Source: Apostichopus parvimensis
Lineage: Eukaryota > Echinodermata > Holothuroidea > Aspidochirotida > Stichopodidae
DNA: 44,207 nt
Direction: 5' to 3'
NCBI GenBank assembly: GCA_000934455.1
Contig: KN886207.1
Span: 33,764-77,970 of the forward strand
In this document: one piece after another, positions 13,201 to 21,169 of the stretch
Position numbering within the stretch: the stretch's first letter is position 1
Layout: each line of letters starts with the position of its first letter
Translations under genes and position numbers: made by a program
Notes under the pieces: model-generated
The model's input: the letters and a program-made list of their open reading frames with translations, nothing else
Told to the model about the DNA's origin: nothing
Database searches by the model: none

Positions 13201-16200
13201 TTGTGTATATCAAACAGTGTGGAAAGGGACTTCATACCTGGGGTATATAGAACTTTCTACATTTTTTTCTTGTTGTCTTACAACCATCTCCATCATAATA
13301 GGTTCGATACGATCTCCTCTACAGAGATCACTGTGAATCTGGCAATAGGTTTAGATTTAAGGCTTTCAGACGTACACTAGGTTAGAGTGCATATGTTCAG
13401 TGAAGACAGGTAAGGGAGGAATGAAATAAATACAACTATATACAATATAAGCAATAGCCTTGCTTGGATCATAAAGGGCAATAAATGACCCCCCCCCAAA
13501 CAAGTTTTTTTTTCAATTTTGGTCCTTGGATCAACATTTAATTATTATTTAGTGGTTGAGAGGGAGCAGGAGGGTGAGAGGGAGGGGAGGGGATGGGGCA
13601 GGAAGTGTAGGGGACAAATGACAGTACCCTAAGAGGAGTTCTTTAAGAAGTAGCTGTCTGTGAAGCAAGTTACTTCCAACTCTGTTATTTATATAACTAT
13701 TTGACTATTTGGAAAGTATGAATTCATACTGAAATTTTGTACAATATTCAATCATAAGCCATTACTCACTGTTGTGAAGCAATATTTAATAAAGCAATAA
13801 AGAATATATGATACATTTCGTCACCAATGTCTTGAATCGTGAATTGAAATGCTCTCGAGGCAGTGACTTACGCTGCCCCTGGGTGGTCCTCTGAGCTGAC
13901 TTCATATTCTTGAATTATGAGCTTTGTGGGATAATGACTGCATAATTCACCATTCCCATTATGGATAACCTGTGGTTGATAAATTAAATAGAACAGGAAT
14001 GTATGAAAATGTGATGTTTTCCCCCTCTGACGTATGCACTGATCTGACTACTGCAGGAATAACAGTCATACTACACAGAAATGAAAATCAGATGGGACGT
14101 AGACCCTATTGACTAGCCTGTCAACTCAGGATTGTAATAAATTTCCCACCTAATGCAATAAATCTAAAGCAATTGATGATAATTTCAAGGCAATTAAGAA
14201 GTCACCCAATGCCCCCCCCCCCCACCCACCCCTCTCTCTCTCTGCCCCAAAAAGTCACAAATCTCGCCGAGAAAGTCTGGTACAGGTAATACGAACTTCA
14301 TATCTGTGCTTCAAAATTTTTCAGATCGATTTTACAGAATGATGCTACCGTACATTGCCTCCAACATAACCTCTGAATTTCTCAACACACCACAAGTCCA
14401 TATATATATATACAGTATACTGCACATCATGTCAGTGGTTGACTGGCAACCTTGAAATAAACATAATCACTCAAAATGAACTCTACATGACTTTTGAGAA
14501 CATCCCAAAGGACCTATCATAATATCAAAATACCCAATAAATTCCACAAAAGTCACATGAATGAATGCTCTGGAGAGCAGGACAGTGCTAAACATGACAC
14601 ATACATACACAGGTAAATGGACAGTAGAGATTACATATATATATATAATATACCTAAAAGTTACCTACAACAGCAATTACACACCTACTTTGACAGGAGG
14701 CAATCATACTGTATACATGTGTTGTAGGTATTAGTAGTATGAAGTTTGGGCTTTAACACAAGCCTTTGAGATTACAGTAGATTACTGTTCACGTCCGTTG
14801 TACAGTTTCATAACAGTCTCGTTAATCGAGTATTCAAGGTTCCGATCATGTCTTTTATTCAAACAGGGTGATGGTCAATGAGCTGATGTATTGTATAGTA
14901 ATTATAAGAAAGAGAAACCGGATATAATAAAAAGGAAAATTCGGATTTCAGTTAGATTTTACGAGCTAAGTGTCTGATTGATTGTCTCTAGTCTTGACTT
15001 CTCAAGTAATGGCACAATTAATTAAAATTTCTAATCTTCTGATGAGCACTGTTCAACTTCACAATAGCTGAATTTCTTTTATAAGCTTATTGCAAGCTTA
15101 ACTGCCTTGACGCCAAAAGCAACATTTCCAACAACTGTGCTTACTGAACTTAACGATACCTCAAACAATTTTCCACACGGCACGTTTTCTTAAATTATAA
15201 GCTTCTTGCGAGTTCAACTGTCTTAACGCCTTGAATTTCAGACATGAGAAACATCTTTCTGACATCTGCAACTTCGTTCATGATAAACAGTTAATTCGAA
15301 ACTTTCGATTCAAAGTGAGTCCTGTTTTGAAAGAGCTCTCTGTAGCTACTTCAAAGTTCTGTCCATTGGACAACAGAACCATCATCAAGCAAATGAACAG
15401 GCAGGTCTGACAATTTAAAACCAGAATCGTTCAATATCTGAAAACTATATTAGTGCTCTTTATACCTTACATCTCCCTGGAACCAACAGAACTGAAGTTA
15501 CAGTAGCCCGACTCCCTCCCATCCCCCTTTCTCCTTCCATAATCTAAACCACTTGTACATAATATCATTACCTTCTACATACTGTCAGATTGAGTCCAAA
15601 TCTTGTCATGATACCCAATACAAGAAGCATGCATACTGTACATGTACATTATATATGAATATGCAAAAATAATATGCAGATTTACATCACAAGACATACT
15701 TCTAGCTCTCGCTCTAGTCAATAGCCAAAACTGAAAGTGATTCTTCACTCTTGAAGCATTGATCACCTTCCCTACAACTACTGTGGGTTCTGTATTTATC
15801 GTATAGCACAGTGTGAGCACTACTAGGGCTTTCAAAGTGAAACCGGCTGTAACTTTATACCCTATTCAGCAATAATTTGCTCTAAATAGCACTATAAATA
15901 TACTACTTCATTGAACTCACTATTACAGTAACCCTCTCTAGTTCTATATATTAGTCACAGTATTTGTGATAAAGACAAAATATATTTACAGGAATCTTTT
16001 AATCCAGTCATATTTTATTTTCAAGGTCATTTCATGCATAAATAATCATGATACAGCAAATTAGTTTGAAAAAAAAATTGTGGAAAATTCACTCTTGAAA
16101 ACACTAAAGTACCGATGGTATCAAACATGCTAGCTGATTTTGTAAGTTTGATTGGTACACTAATTACTTATGTGCATATAGAGAGAGCAGGTGTGTAAGC

Positions 16201-19200
16201 AGTTTTCGTTTTAGTTCCTGACATAATATCTGTCTGACCTTTCCCATTTCCTGCAGTTGATGTATAAACCTCTGTAGATTACTGTGTCTATTAATATGCA
16301 CACACATACATATATATATAAAGTAATCTACACTATAAAAAAATTTCATGTGGCAATAAAGGAAAAATATATTGTTTGCTTTAATTAGAAATGAAGGAAT
16401 ATTAGCCAACAAAAATGTTTCACTCTTAAAATCTCTGTAATCTCTGGATATGAGAGTTTTGGTATCCCGAGAAAATTGTCAAACTGTTCTGGGGAACAAA
16501 GGTTCTGTTTATAGATACATTCCAATCAACTTTAATTACTTGGAAAGTTGAAATATTCACCTAATTGAACAAAGCCCCTCAACAAACACAACCTTCCCTA
16601 GGACCATCTCCAGGCCCTACCCCCCCCCCTTCCCACCCCCACAACCATGCCTGTAACATAGAATGCATCTTGTGTGGTTTGAAAATATATATTTTCTGAC
16701 AAATCTCTAGCATATTTCTGGACTTACTGTAAACTGGTAATCCTTGGCAAACAGAGCCTGACATTTTCTTTCAATAGATTCACACTGTGGAGAGAGAATA
16801 GAGTGAAACCATTGAGGGAAGTCTCATGCCATTTTAAGGAATAAAAAAAAATGAAATACTGACCAGTAAAGAGGAACTTCCTCAATGAACTGCTTAGTAC
16901 AGCAGTTTACAGAAAATATATAATAACTGGAGTAACTTCATTCTTACTATTGGGACAAAACAAACAGACAAAGTGATATTATAGATCTGGCAGTCCACTG
17001 TTAGGTTGGGAAGAGTATAAATTACACGATAAATATTAAACCATAAATGCACATATGCATATATACTGTAAATAGGAAAATATGATCCAATAGATCTGCC
17101 GTTATGGTTACAATCAATGCTGGCTAAGAAATGTTTAATAAAAAGAAAAAAGAAATGCACAAATTTCTTTATAAATTTTTTGTTGATTTAAAGTTTCATG
17201 AGTTTCAAACTGTATTTCAGTTTCCCCGATGGTAATCTTTGTAGGTGACAGGTGTGTTCTATTACCATCATATTATTTGTAGAACTTTATATGAGTTCTA
17301 AACTTGGACAGAATGTACTGAACTTATAATCTGTGACATCCATGACTTGTACAGCATTGTTACGATTGGAGGATTCTGGGCCCGGAATGCAATGTTACAG
17401 CCAGGGACGCAAAAATCTTTAAATTGCATGCGTCTGTCTGTGCAGGGACACAAATTTTTATTCCATAATCAACTTTGGTTTTGCGACATCTTAGGAGTGA
17501 ATATAGTCTGTTAGACAAATGAGTAAATGTACTGAATACGCTGTAATATACAGCTCAGTCAGTGGGAGTAGTAAGTAGGTCTAACTGTATTAATGAGTTA
17601 AAAGAGTGTGTTCTTCTCTCAGATTACTACTCATCTCCACTTTTTTGAGTCTTTGCTTGGCAATGAAATTAAGGAAAGATATATATTCTGCCAAAATCAA
17701 TGGAACTAGACACATCGTTTCAATCATCAACCTGCCTCAAATCACCTCCATATCCATTCTCATGGGAATATTACATTCTGTCATCTCTGGCTATCTAGGC
17801 AGCCACTCTTGCAAACTAACTGTTGAATTCTGAATAACAGGCCAAGATTGGATACAGAGTAGTGAGTTCAAGAAGGGACGTGTTCAAATCTCGGACTTGG
17901 ATCAAACTTTGAGATAATAAGAGACCACGGCTGAACATGGATCTCTGAAACAAATGTCTGAATTAAAACGCTCTCGTAATCGACTCCAGATCAAATGAGA
18001 CCTCTGTAATTTTTGTCTGCAAAATGTGTATGCTATGTATTCTGTCAATTGTGTTACAACAGAGTGTTTACTTTGATAATCAGGAAACAGATCTGAATGA
18101 ACCAGCTACTACTGTAAATGGATCTGACACAGATCTGGTGCAAACTGGGTCGACGTCTCGTCGACTCTAGGAATTCATTCCACTTTCAATGCTCCATCCT
18201 GTGTCACAGTGTTCATGCTGGGTTCATAAGATATGTATCAATATCCACAGCCTTTACAGGAATGGTACTTTGCCTATCTTTTAAGGTGCCAACAATGTCT
18301 CAGTAACCCTGTCTCACAAGCTCTTGTCATGGAAAGGGTGATTTTTAATTGATTTGATGGAAATAAATCACATAAAGATAGCTCATGTACAGTATACAGT
18401 CTGTCTCTCACTCAGGATATCATAATCAAGCTATTCGATAGGATCTGCCAAGTGCTATGACAACACGGTCTCTAGATAGCAGGTCAGCAGATCTTTGTTT
18501 AGGAAATAACAAAGGGATGGGCTGCAATTACATGTCATTCCATTATTCCACTATCATTTATTAACAAACAAACCATGCACACCCAGCCAACTCCCCCCTG
18601 CCCCCCCCCCACATAAAAAAAACAGGATTCTTTATATATACTACACTGTGCAAGATGAAACCAAATTCCCTGACACAATTAAGGTCCTGACCCAGGGAAT
18701 AATTTATATGTATTGCATTGCTATACAAGTGCAAAGATGTGCTGTAGCTATTGAACATGTGCAGTAACAAAGTATTCAAAGTGAGACAGAAGTTTGTACG
18801 CTTCAAAACTGCTCCACAAAATTTGAACACTAAATTACTTCCTGTGACCTATACTGTACTCAGAGCAACTTTTTTTTATTTCTTTATTCCTTGTGTTTTT
18901 ATTTATTTCTTTATTATTTTTTTATCTTATGTTTACAATAGCATTGAGCACCAGTTGTAAAATCTTTCTCCATCAAATTTTTTTACCTTTTTATTCCGTT
19001 ATGGCCTGATGTTAAAGTACACAACAATTTTTTTCGCATGGTAAATCCATTCAAAGATATCATTAAAAATTATCAAAGGTCATTCAAATTTTGATCAAGT
19101 TATTTGATAGCAAATGGTTTGCACATAGGAAAATGCACAGTATACACATGTTACATGTGTTGTCCATGTTTTAAGTTGTTTTAGTAAACTAAAATCTTGT

Positions 19201-20087
19201 GAGGGGATTTCTTTGCCAAAAATCCCTGTATTTCCTAGAACTGAGAACCTTCAATGTTTTCAACACTTTTAGAATTGTAGTCCATTAGAGCTATCACTAT
19301 CAGATATGTGTGCTGATCCCATGTCCCATAACAAATGCTGTGAAAATGGTATCCGATAGTAAACTACATAAGCATCATAAGTGTCATAAGCAATCAATGT
19401 TGTTGACAAGATTTAGCAAAGAAAATCTTTGGCAAATCTGACCATTTCAATCAGCCAAATAAATGGTTAGGCTTTGCTCATTAGATTATAATATCGCTGT
19501 GAAATATCTGTTAGGCAGACTTTGGCCGTTCCCAATTCTCGACACCAAACGCCACTGACCAATACTATGACTAGACGTACTGAGGCCTTGGAAAGTAGTC
19601 CTAGTAAGTAGTAGTATATTTACAGGTACTCATGAAGCATCTTGCCACTTTTTTATGTATAAAAATGTGTGGTATACGTTAGTACCACATGTGCTCCACC
19701 CATCTGTTAGTGTTAGCTGTAGCAGTAAGTTTAAGTCAGACCTAAAGACTAGAGTATAGGCTAAAACCCCATACCATACTACTTACTAGGCCCAATGCTA
19801 CCTACTTCTCATTCTTTTTTAGGCCTAATTATGGTAAGTAGGCTACACTAGTTTTAAATTCAATTTACAATACAATGTGTTCCTCTTTATTTGGATAAAT
19901 TAGCGATAAGTTAATGACAATATTAGTAGGGGTCAAAGTTAAGAAATGTAGGCTATGTTACTCGAGATTGATATGAAAAGATACGTACGAAGCTACTTCC
20001 ATCCTTGGCTCGATAGACGTTTTTGGTGAAATGCTCTACTATTCTACGAATATCCTCCTCGTTAATGAGATCCACTTTATCTCCCAT
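1130..20087 (-). CDS. MTMR14: Myotubularin-related lipid phosphatase, MTMR14 (Jumpy) type; 5' eleven exons, 3' end outside window
   Basis: Family role: removes the 3-phosphate from PI3P and PI(3,5)P2, and is linked to autophagy and calcium handling. Seen: eleven exons with GT-AG borders and matching phases at 20087-19989, 16784-16728, exon 3 (10549-10452 or 13969-13872), exon 4 (8852-8744 or 12237-12129), 7703-7628, 6802-6745, 6164-6045, 5417-5273, 4593-4455, 2697-2612 and 1206-1130. Using one copy of exons 3 and 4 they join in frame to 354 codons plus 2 nt. Diagnostic stretches are YRAKDG (25-30), LARCRGRFVVPVILF, HICRSATLAG, DLMLENKKVKFG, TPYPGCEFFKDY, the P-loop HCISGWDRT (catalytic Cys309, Arg315) and EILYLTISYDWLLFG. 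Each matches the MTMR14 family in order. The variable C-terminal third is missing because the next exon lies past base 1. Exons 3 and 4 appear twice around an assembly gap. The start is the only ATG in exon 1 and sits just before the conserved N-terminal helix. Confidence 0.95.
2443..2458. repeat. Poly-C tract, 16 bases
   Basis: Uninterrupted run of 16 C in an MTMR14 intron, giving poly-G on the transcribed strand. One of at least eight C or G runs of nine or more bases in the window. Confidence 0.9.
2612..2697 (-). CDS. MTMR14: MTMR14 exon 10, phosphatase active site (residues 301-329)
   Basis: Acceptor CTTCTAG, donor GTGAGT. Encodes DAGLLVHCISGWDRTPLFIS then LLRLSLWA. The CX5R loop CISGWDR places the nucleophilic Cys at residue 309 and the phosphate-binding Arg at 315. 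All catalytic residues are present, so an active enzyme is expected. Confidence 0.96.
2698..4454 (-). other. MTMR14 intron 9 with antisense THAP ORF
   Basis: A 1.76-kb intron between exons 9 and 10. The notable content is the plus-strand THAP ORF at 3248-3460. The remainder is AT-rich, with a short repeated motif ATATTTACACT near 2978-3003, and has no other recognisable element. Confidence 0.6.
3248..3460 (+). CDS. THAP-type zinc finger ORF, short or truncated, antisense within MTMR14 intron 9
   Basis: A 70-codon ORF beginning MPKNCEVGGC. It shows the C2CH pattern of THAP DNA-binding domains: Cys5, Cys10, a 48-residue spacer, then Cys59-x2-His62 within ICSVHF. Pro25 (FSFPS), Trp37 and Phe63 occupy the expected conserved positions. 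THAP domains occur in cellular transcription factors and in P-element-family transposases. The frame stops soon after the domain; a possible donor (GTATTA at about 3448) could instead extend it by splicing. No terminal inverted repeats or downstream transposase exon were recognised. It may be a transposon remnant, a pseudogene, or the first exon of a nested gene. Confidence 0.5.
   Translation: MPKNCEVGGCKNTSENRNLSFFSFPSHQTNDKRHRLWINFVSKNFVTTGVSHRLQAEICSVHFDTNMYYI
4455..4593 (-). CDS. MTMR14: MTMR14 exon 9 (residues 255-301)
   Basis: Acceptor CATTTTAG, donor GTAAGC, phase 1 at the end. Encodes QFVDASLSIPDSVVAGTTID, WHMYRAWDLIKITQNYLKLQ and LSIITK, parallel to vertebrate YVDAPLSIPDFL and CWDLVQQTQNYLKLLLSLV. 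The longer open frame on the plus strand here is its antisense shadow. Confidence 0.92.
4731..4935. repeat. Degenerate AT-rich tandem repeat
   Basis: Many imperfect copies of ACTCACTTTAAGTAA and ACTCACTTATAAATATA in direct orientation, lying in MTMR14 intron 8. Confidence 0.75.
5273..5417 (-). CDS. MTMR14: MTMR14 exon 8 (residues 206-254)
   Basis: Acceptor CCGACCAG, donor GTATTG, phase 0 at the end. Encodes VSSSEKIDKERRYDDFCLIS, TPYPGCEFFKDYRDNGFNAE and GIKFDWSQ, closely matching vertebrate TSSEKVDKAQRYADF and IPYPGCEFFKEY. It was the first segment that identified the gene as MTMR14. Confidence 0.94.
6045..6164 (-). CDS. MTMR14: MTMR14 exon 7 (residues 166-206)
   Basis: Encodes TNDWPLMDRVRAADINLLQM then LSVTHICDLMLENKKVKFG. 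It corresponds to the vertebrate stretch LFDKVRGYDIKLLRYLSVKYICDLMVENKKVKFG. Acceptor TTTTCTAG. Of three overlapping GT donors, GTAGTA (exon end 6045) is chosen because only it keeps the frame into exon 8. Confidence 0.88.
6351..6376 (+). repeat. G-run cluster with quadruplex potential
   Basis: Four G runs (9, 4, 3 and 4 bases) separated by two-base AA spacers, meeting the usual G3+N1-7 pattern on the plus strand. It is antisense to the MTMR14 transcript, within the intron between exons 6 and 7. Confidence 0.6.
6745..6802 (-). CDS. MTMR14: MTMR14 exon 6 (residues 147-166), variable linker
   Basis: A 58-nt exon between acceptor TTCCACAG and donor GTACCC, encoding GLSPAAVEPNDTGIVGSA. It falls where vertebrate proteins carry an acidic, poorly conserved linker. 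Support comes mainly from splice signals and from the phases, which connect exon 5 (phase 1) to exon 7 (phase 2). Confidence 0.72.
7628..7703 (-). CDS. MTMR14: MTMR14 exon 5 (residues 122-147)
   Basis: The acceptor is TTGTATAG; a nearer-looking TTTGCAG a few bases inside would break the frame and remove the conserved HICR. The exon encodes HICRSATLAGGAEIYGRSGL then HYIFS, ending at donor GTGAGG in phase 1. Human MTMR14 has HICRSATLAGWGELYGRSGY here. Confidence 0.9.
7763..7818. repeat. 28-bp tandem repeat, two copies
   Basis: Units 7763-7790 and 7791-7818, both CAAAAG(G/A)TTAAAGAT(A/T)TAAAGGATTGC plus one base, in the intron between MTMR14 exons 4 and 5. Confidence 0.75.
8496..8543 (-). repeat. 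Dispersed hairpin repeat, copy 1
   Basis: On the minus strand it reads CAGCCTCTGAAGAAGATCCT and continues GCTAGGATC..CCTCAGGCCC followed by a T-rich run. It contains a GATCC/GGATC stem with a five-base loop. The same block occurs at 11470-11514 and, on the other strand, at 26575-26620. Confidence 0.7.
8744..8852 (-). CDS. MTMR14: MTMR14 exon 4, copy A (residues 85-121)
   Basis: Acceptor TTCCATAG and donor GTAAGG, encoding the same protein as copy B, including the strongly conserved RCRGRFVVPVILF strand. Phase 0 at its 3' end joins directly to exon 5 at 7703. Confidence 0.87.
10452..10549 (-). CDS. MTMR14: MTMR14 exon 3, copy A (residues 53-85)
   Basis: Same exon as 13872-13969, with the same acceptor, donor (GTAAGT) and phases, encoding the identical HYPTKLIIQEYEVSSEDHPG stretch. 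It lies on the contig before the N gap. Probably the other allele of copy B rather than an extra exon. Confidence 0.85.
11122..11171. other. Assembly gap, 50 N
   Basis: A run of exactly 50 N. The round number suggests a placeholder between contigs rather than a measured distance. Confidence 0.98.
11470..11514 (-). repeat. Dispersed hairpin repeat, copy 2 (allelic counterpart)
   Basis: The same block as 8496-8543 within copy B, with an extra CTT and interrupted at its left end by the MITE insertion. Confidence 0.65.
11516..11924. mobile_element. MITE-like nonautonomous DNA transposon, about 409 bp
   Basis: Terminal inverted repeats of about 39 bp with roughly four mismatches: the left end starts AAGGCCCGGTCACACTAC and the right end, reversed, starts AAGGCCCAGTCACACTAT; both continue to TTATCGGAATAC. 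An 18-bp perfect palindrome lies inside at 11718-11735 (ATCGGATAGCTATCCGAT) and echoes a CCGATAAAA motif found near both ends. No transposase is encoded. The element is absent from the matching site in copy A near 8537-8555. Target-site duplication is not clear, so the superfamily is unassigned. Confidence 0.85.
12129..12237 (-). CDS. MTMR14: MTMR14 exon 4, copy B (residues 85-121)
   Basis: A 109-nt exon between acceptor CCGTAG and donor GTAAGG, starting with one base that completes a split Ala codon. It encodes VEPLYDIAKLRDFMYKTRLA and then RCRGRFVVPVILFDGK. It differs from copy A at three synonymous positions only. The encoded protein is identical. Confidence 0.86.
13872..13969 (-). CDS. 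MTMR14: MTMR14 exon 3, copy B (residues 53-85)
   Basis: Acceptor ACCACAG, then VIHNGNGELCSHYPTKLIIQ followed by EYEVSSEDHPGA, ending at donor GTAAGT in phase 2. It matches the vertebrate segment with ICGHYPRHIVFLEYE. It differs from copy A at three synonymous sites (Ile, Glu and Pro codons). It lies nearer exon 2, on the contig after the N gap. Confidence 0.85.
14549..16727 (-). other. MTMR14 intron 2, unduplicated part
   Basis: Intronic sequence between the end of the second duplicated copy and exon 2. It contains AT and CA microsatellite-like patches (14631-14655, 16296-16322) and a 9-C run at 16621-16629. No coding or RNA gene is supported. Confidence 0.55.
16728..16784 (-). CDS. MTMR14: MTMR14 exon 2 (residues 34-52)
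   Basis: A 57-nt exon between acceptor CTCCACAG and donor GTAAGT, phase 0 on both sides. It encodes CESIERKCQALFAKDYQFT, matching the family segment that contains ERIEKRCLELFGRDY in vertebrates. Too short to appear as a normal ORF; recognised from its homology and splice signals. Confidence 0.88.
16785..19988 (-). other. MTMR14 intron 1 (3.2 kb), no gene recognised
   Basis: AT-rich intron between exons 1 and 2. It holds a 10-C run at 18601-18610, pyrimidine-rich stretches around 18870-18930 and scattered short ORFs with no recognisable domain. No RNA gene or transposon terminus was identified by eye. Confidence 0.6.
19989..20087 (-). CDS. MTMR14: MTMR14 exon 1 (start codon, residues 1-33)
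   Basis: The ATG is at 20087-20085 and the exon reads MGDKVDLINEEDIRRIVEHF then TKNVYRAKDGSSF. It ends at donor GTACGT in phase 0; a second GT four bases downstream is possible but would break the frame. The acidic helix followed by YRAKDG is typical of the MTMR14 N-terminus. The sequence just 5' of the ATG resembles a weak acceptor (TTCAG), so a noncoding 5' exon is possible. Confidence 0.88.
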
Positions 20088-21078
20088 CTGAACTTTTCTA
20101 GAATCTATGTTTCTTTTTTGCAGACACCAGGATTCATATTGGAGAGAACTTTTTCAATGTGATCATGAGTTCATATCCTAATGAAACCTATGAATATGAT
20201 GTACATCGAAGATAAACACTAGCAGCACACCTGAACTTACATAACAATGGCTCTGATTGGTGGATAGTAAATTCTAAACCAATGCAAAAGTCCCTTAGTT
20301 GCCATCGAAGGCCATGTGAATATCGATAATATTGCGTAATTAGAGCAGTTGGAAAGGTCATTTTCATGTCATTGTAGAGCGCTAAGCCAGAACTTCAGAA
20401 GTCGCATTTTAGTACTTTGAACTGTTCAACTTTCCAAGGTTCAATCTGTGTTCAATTTATTTCGTTAGTGTAACGTTAGTGATGTGGTAATCGCTTTATT
20501 CTCATCTAGCCACCAATCTCAACTCCCAAGATTTTATTTTCAAATTGACCCGGACTCGTATAACAACAAATGTCTCAGATAGGCTAAGTAAGATTCTTAC
20601 ACTAACATTGCGATTACACTACAGTAATATTACCGGTTAGCCAACAGTACAGTTGCGCGAATAGGCCTAGAGAGACCTAAGGCTCTTATCAAAGCGATAC
20701 GTGTACCATTGTTATGTTTCTATGTGGATACTTTTGCAATGCATGTCAATGATCACAAAATTTAAGGTTTTTATGTTAATTAAATAATTGGGTTGGACCT
20801 ACTAAAATCTTAACCATGAAAATCCATGCCCCGATTCTGAAAACAGTAGTATCATACCCAGGACTGTTATGTTATTCTTCCTTTGTGTATACAATGTTAT
20901 AAATTGTTATTTTAAACTTCACAGGTTTACAGTTAGGCATATATTTGTTAATATCCATGTGTTTCTAATTAAGTGTTCATTCTCCACATACAGTACAACA
21001 TAAAATGAGGAGAAGACATCACCTTACTGTTTAGTGAAGTCAGCTCAGTATATTCATGATTCTGTAAACTTGGTCACC
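20088..21078. promoter_or_regulatory. Candidate bidirectional promoter between MTMR14 and TRMU
   Basis: 991 bp separate the divergent start codons. An inverted CCAAT box (GATTGG, 20255-20260) and a direct one (ACCAAT, about 20278-20283) lie 20 bp apart, some 170-195 bp upstream of the MTMR14 ATG. No TATA box or CpG-dense core was obvious. Assignment rests on geometry and the paired CCAAT motifs. Confidence 0.4.
21005..21034 (+). other. Short upstream ORF before TRMU
   Basis: ATG at 21005 and TAG at 21032-21034, nine codons (MRRRHHLTV), ending 44 bp before the TRMU ATG in another frame. If it lies in the 5' UTR it could reduce initiation at TRMU. The transcription start is unknown. Confidence 0.3.
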
Positions 21079-21169
21079 ATGTCGCCTGTATCTAGGGCTA
21101 AACATGTTGTTTGTGCTCTCTCTGGGGGTGTGGACAGTGCAGTAGCTGCTTTACTCCTAAAATGGAAAG
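21079..21169 (+). CDS. TRMU: TRMU exon 1 (PP-loop, residues 1-31)
   Basis: [20 protein letters not shown] then [10 protein letters not shown], donor GTAAAG in phase 1. SGGVDS is the ATP pyrophosphatase loop. The start context CACCATGT is good. The open frame extends upstream to 21034 but contains no earlier ATG. Confidence 0.93.

Larger units (their letters stand above)
11172..14548. repeat. Duplicated locus, copy B (starts at the assembly gap)
   Basis: Begins with the same CTGTTTGATTCAAG as copy A directly after the Ns and ends with the same AAATTCCACAA, where unique sequence resumes. It is longer than copy A, mostly because of the MITE at 11516-11924. The coding differences between the copies are all synonymous. 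Confidence 0.9.
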
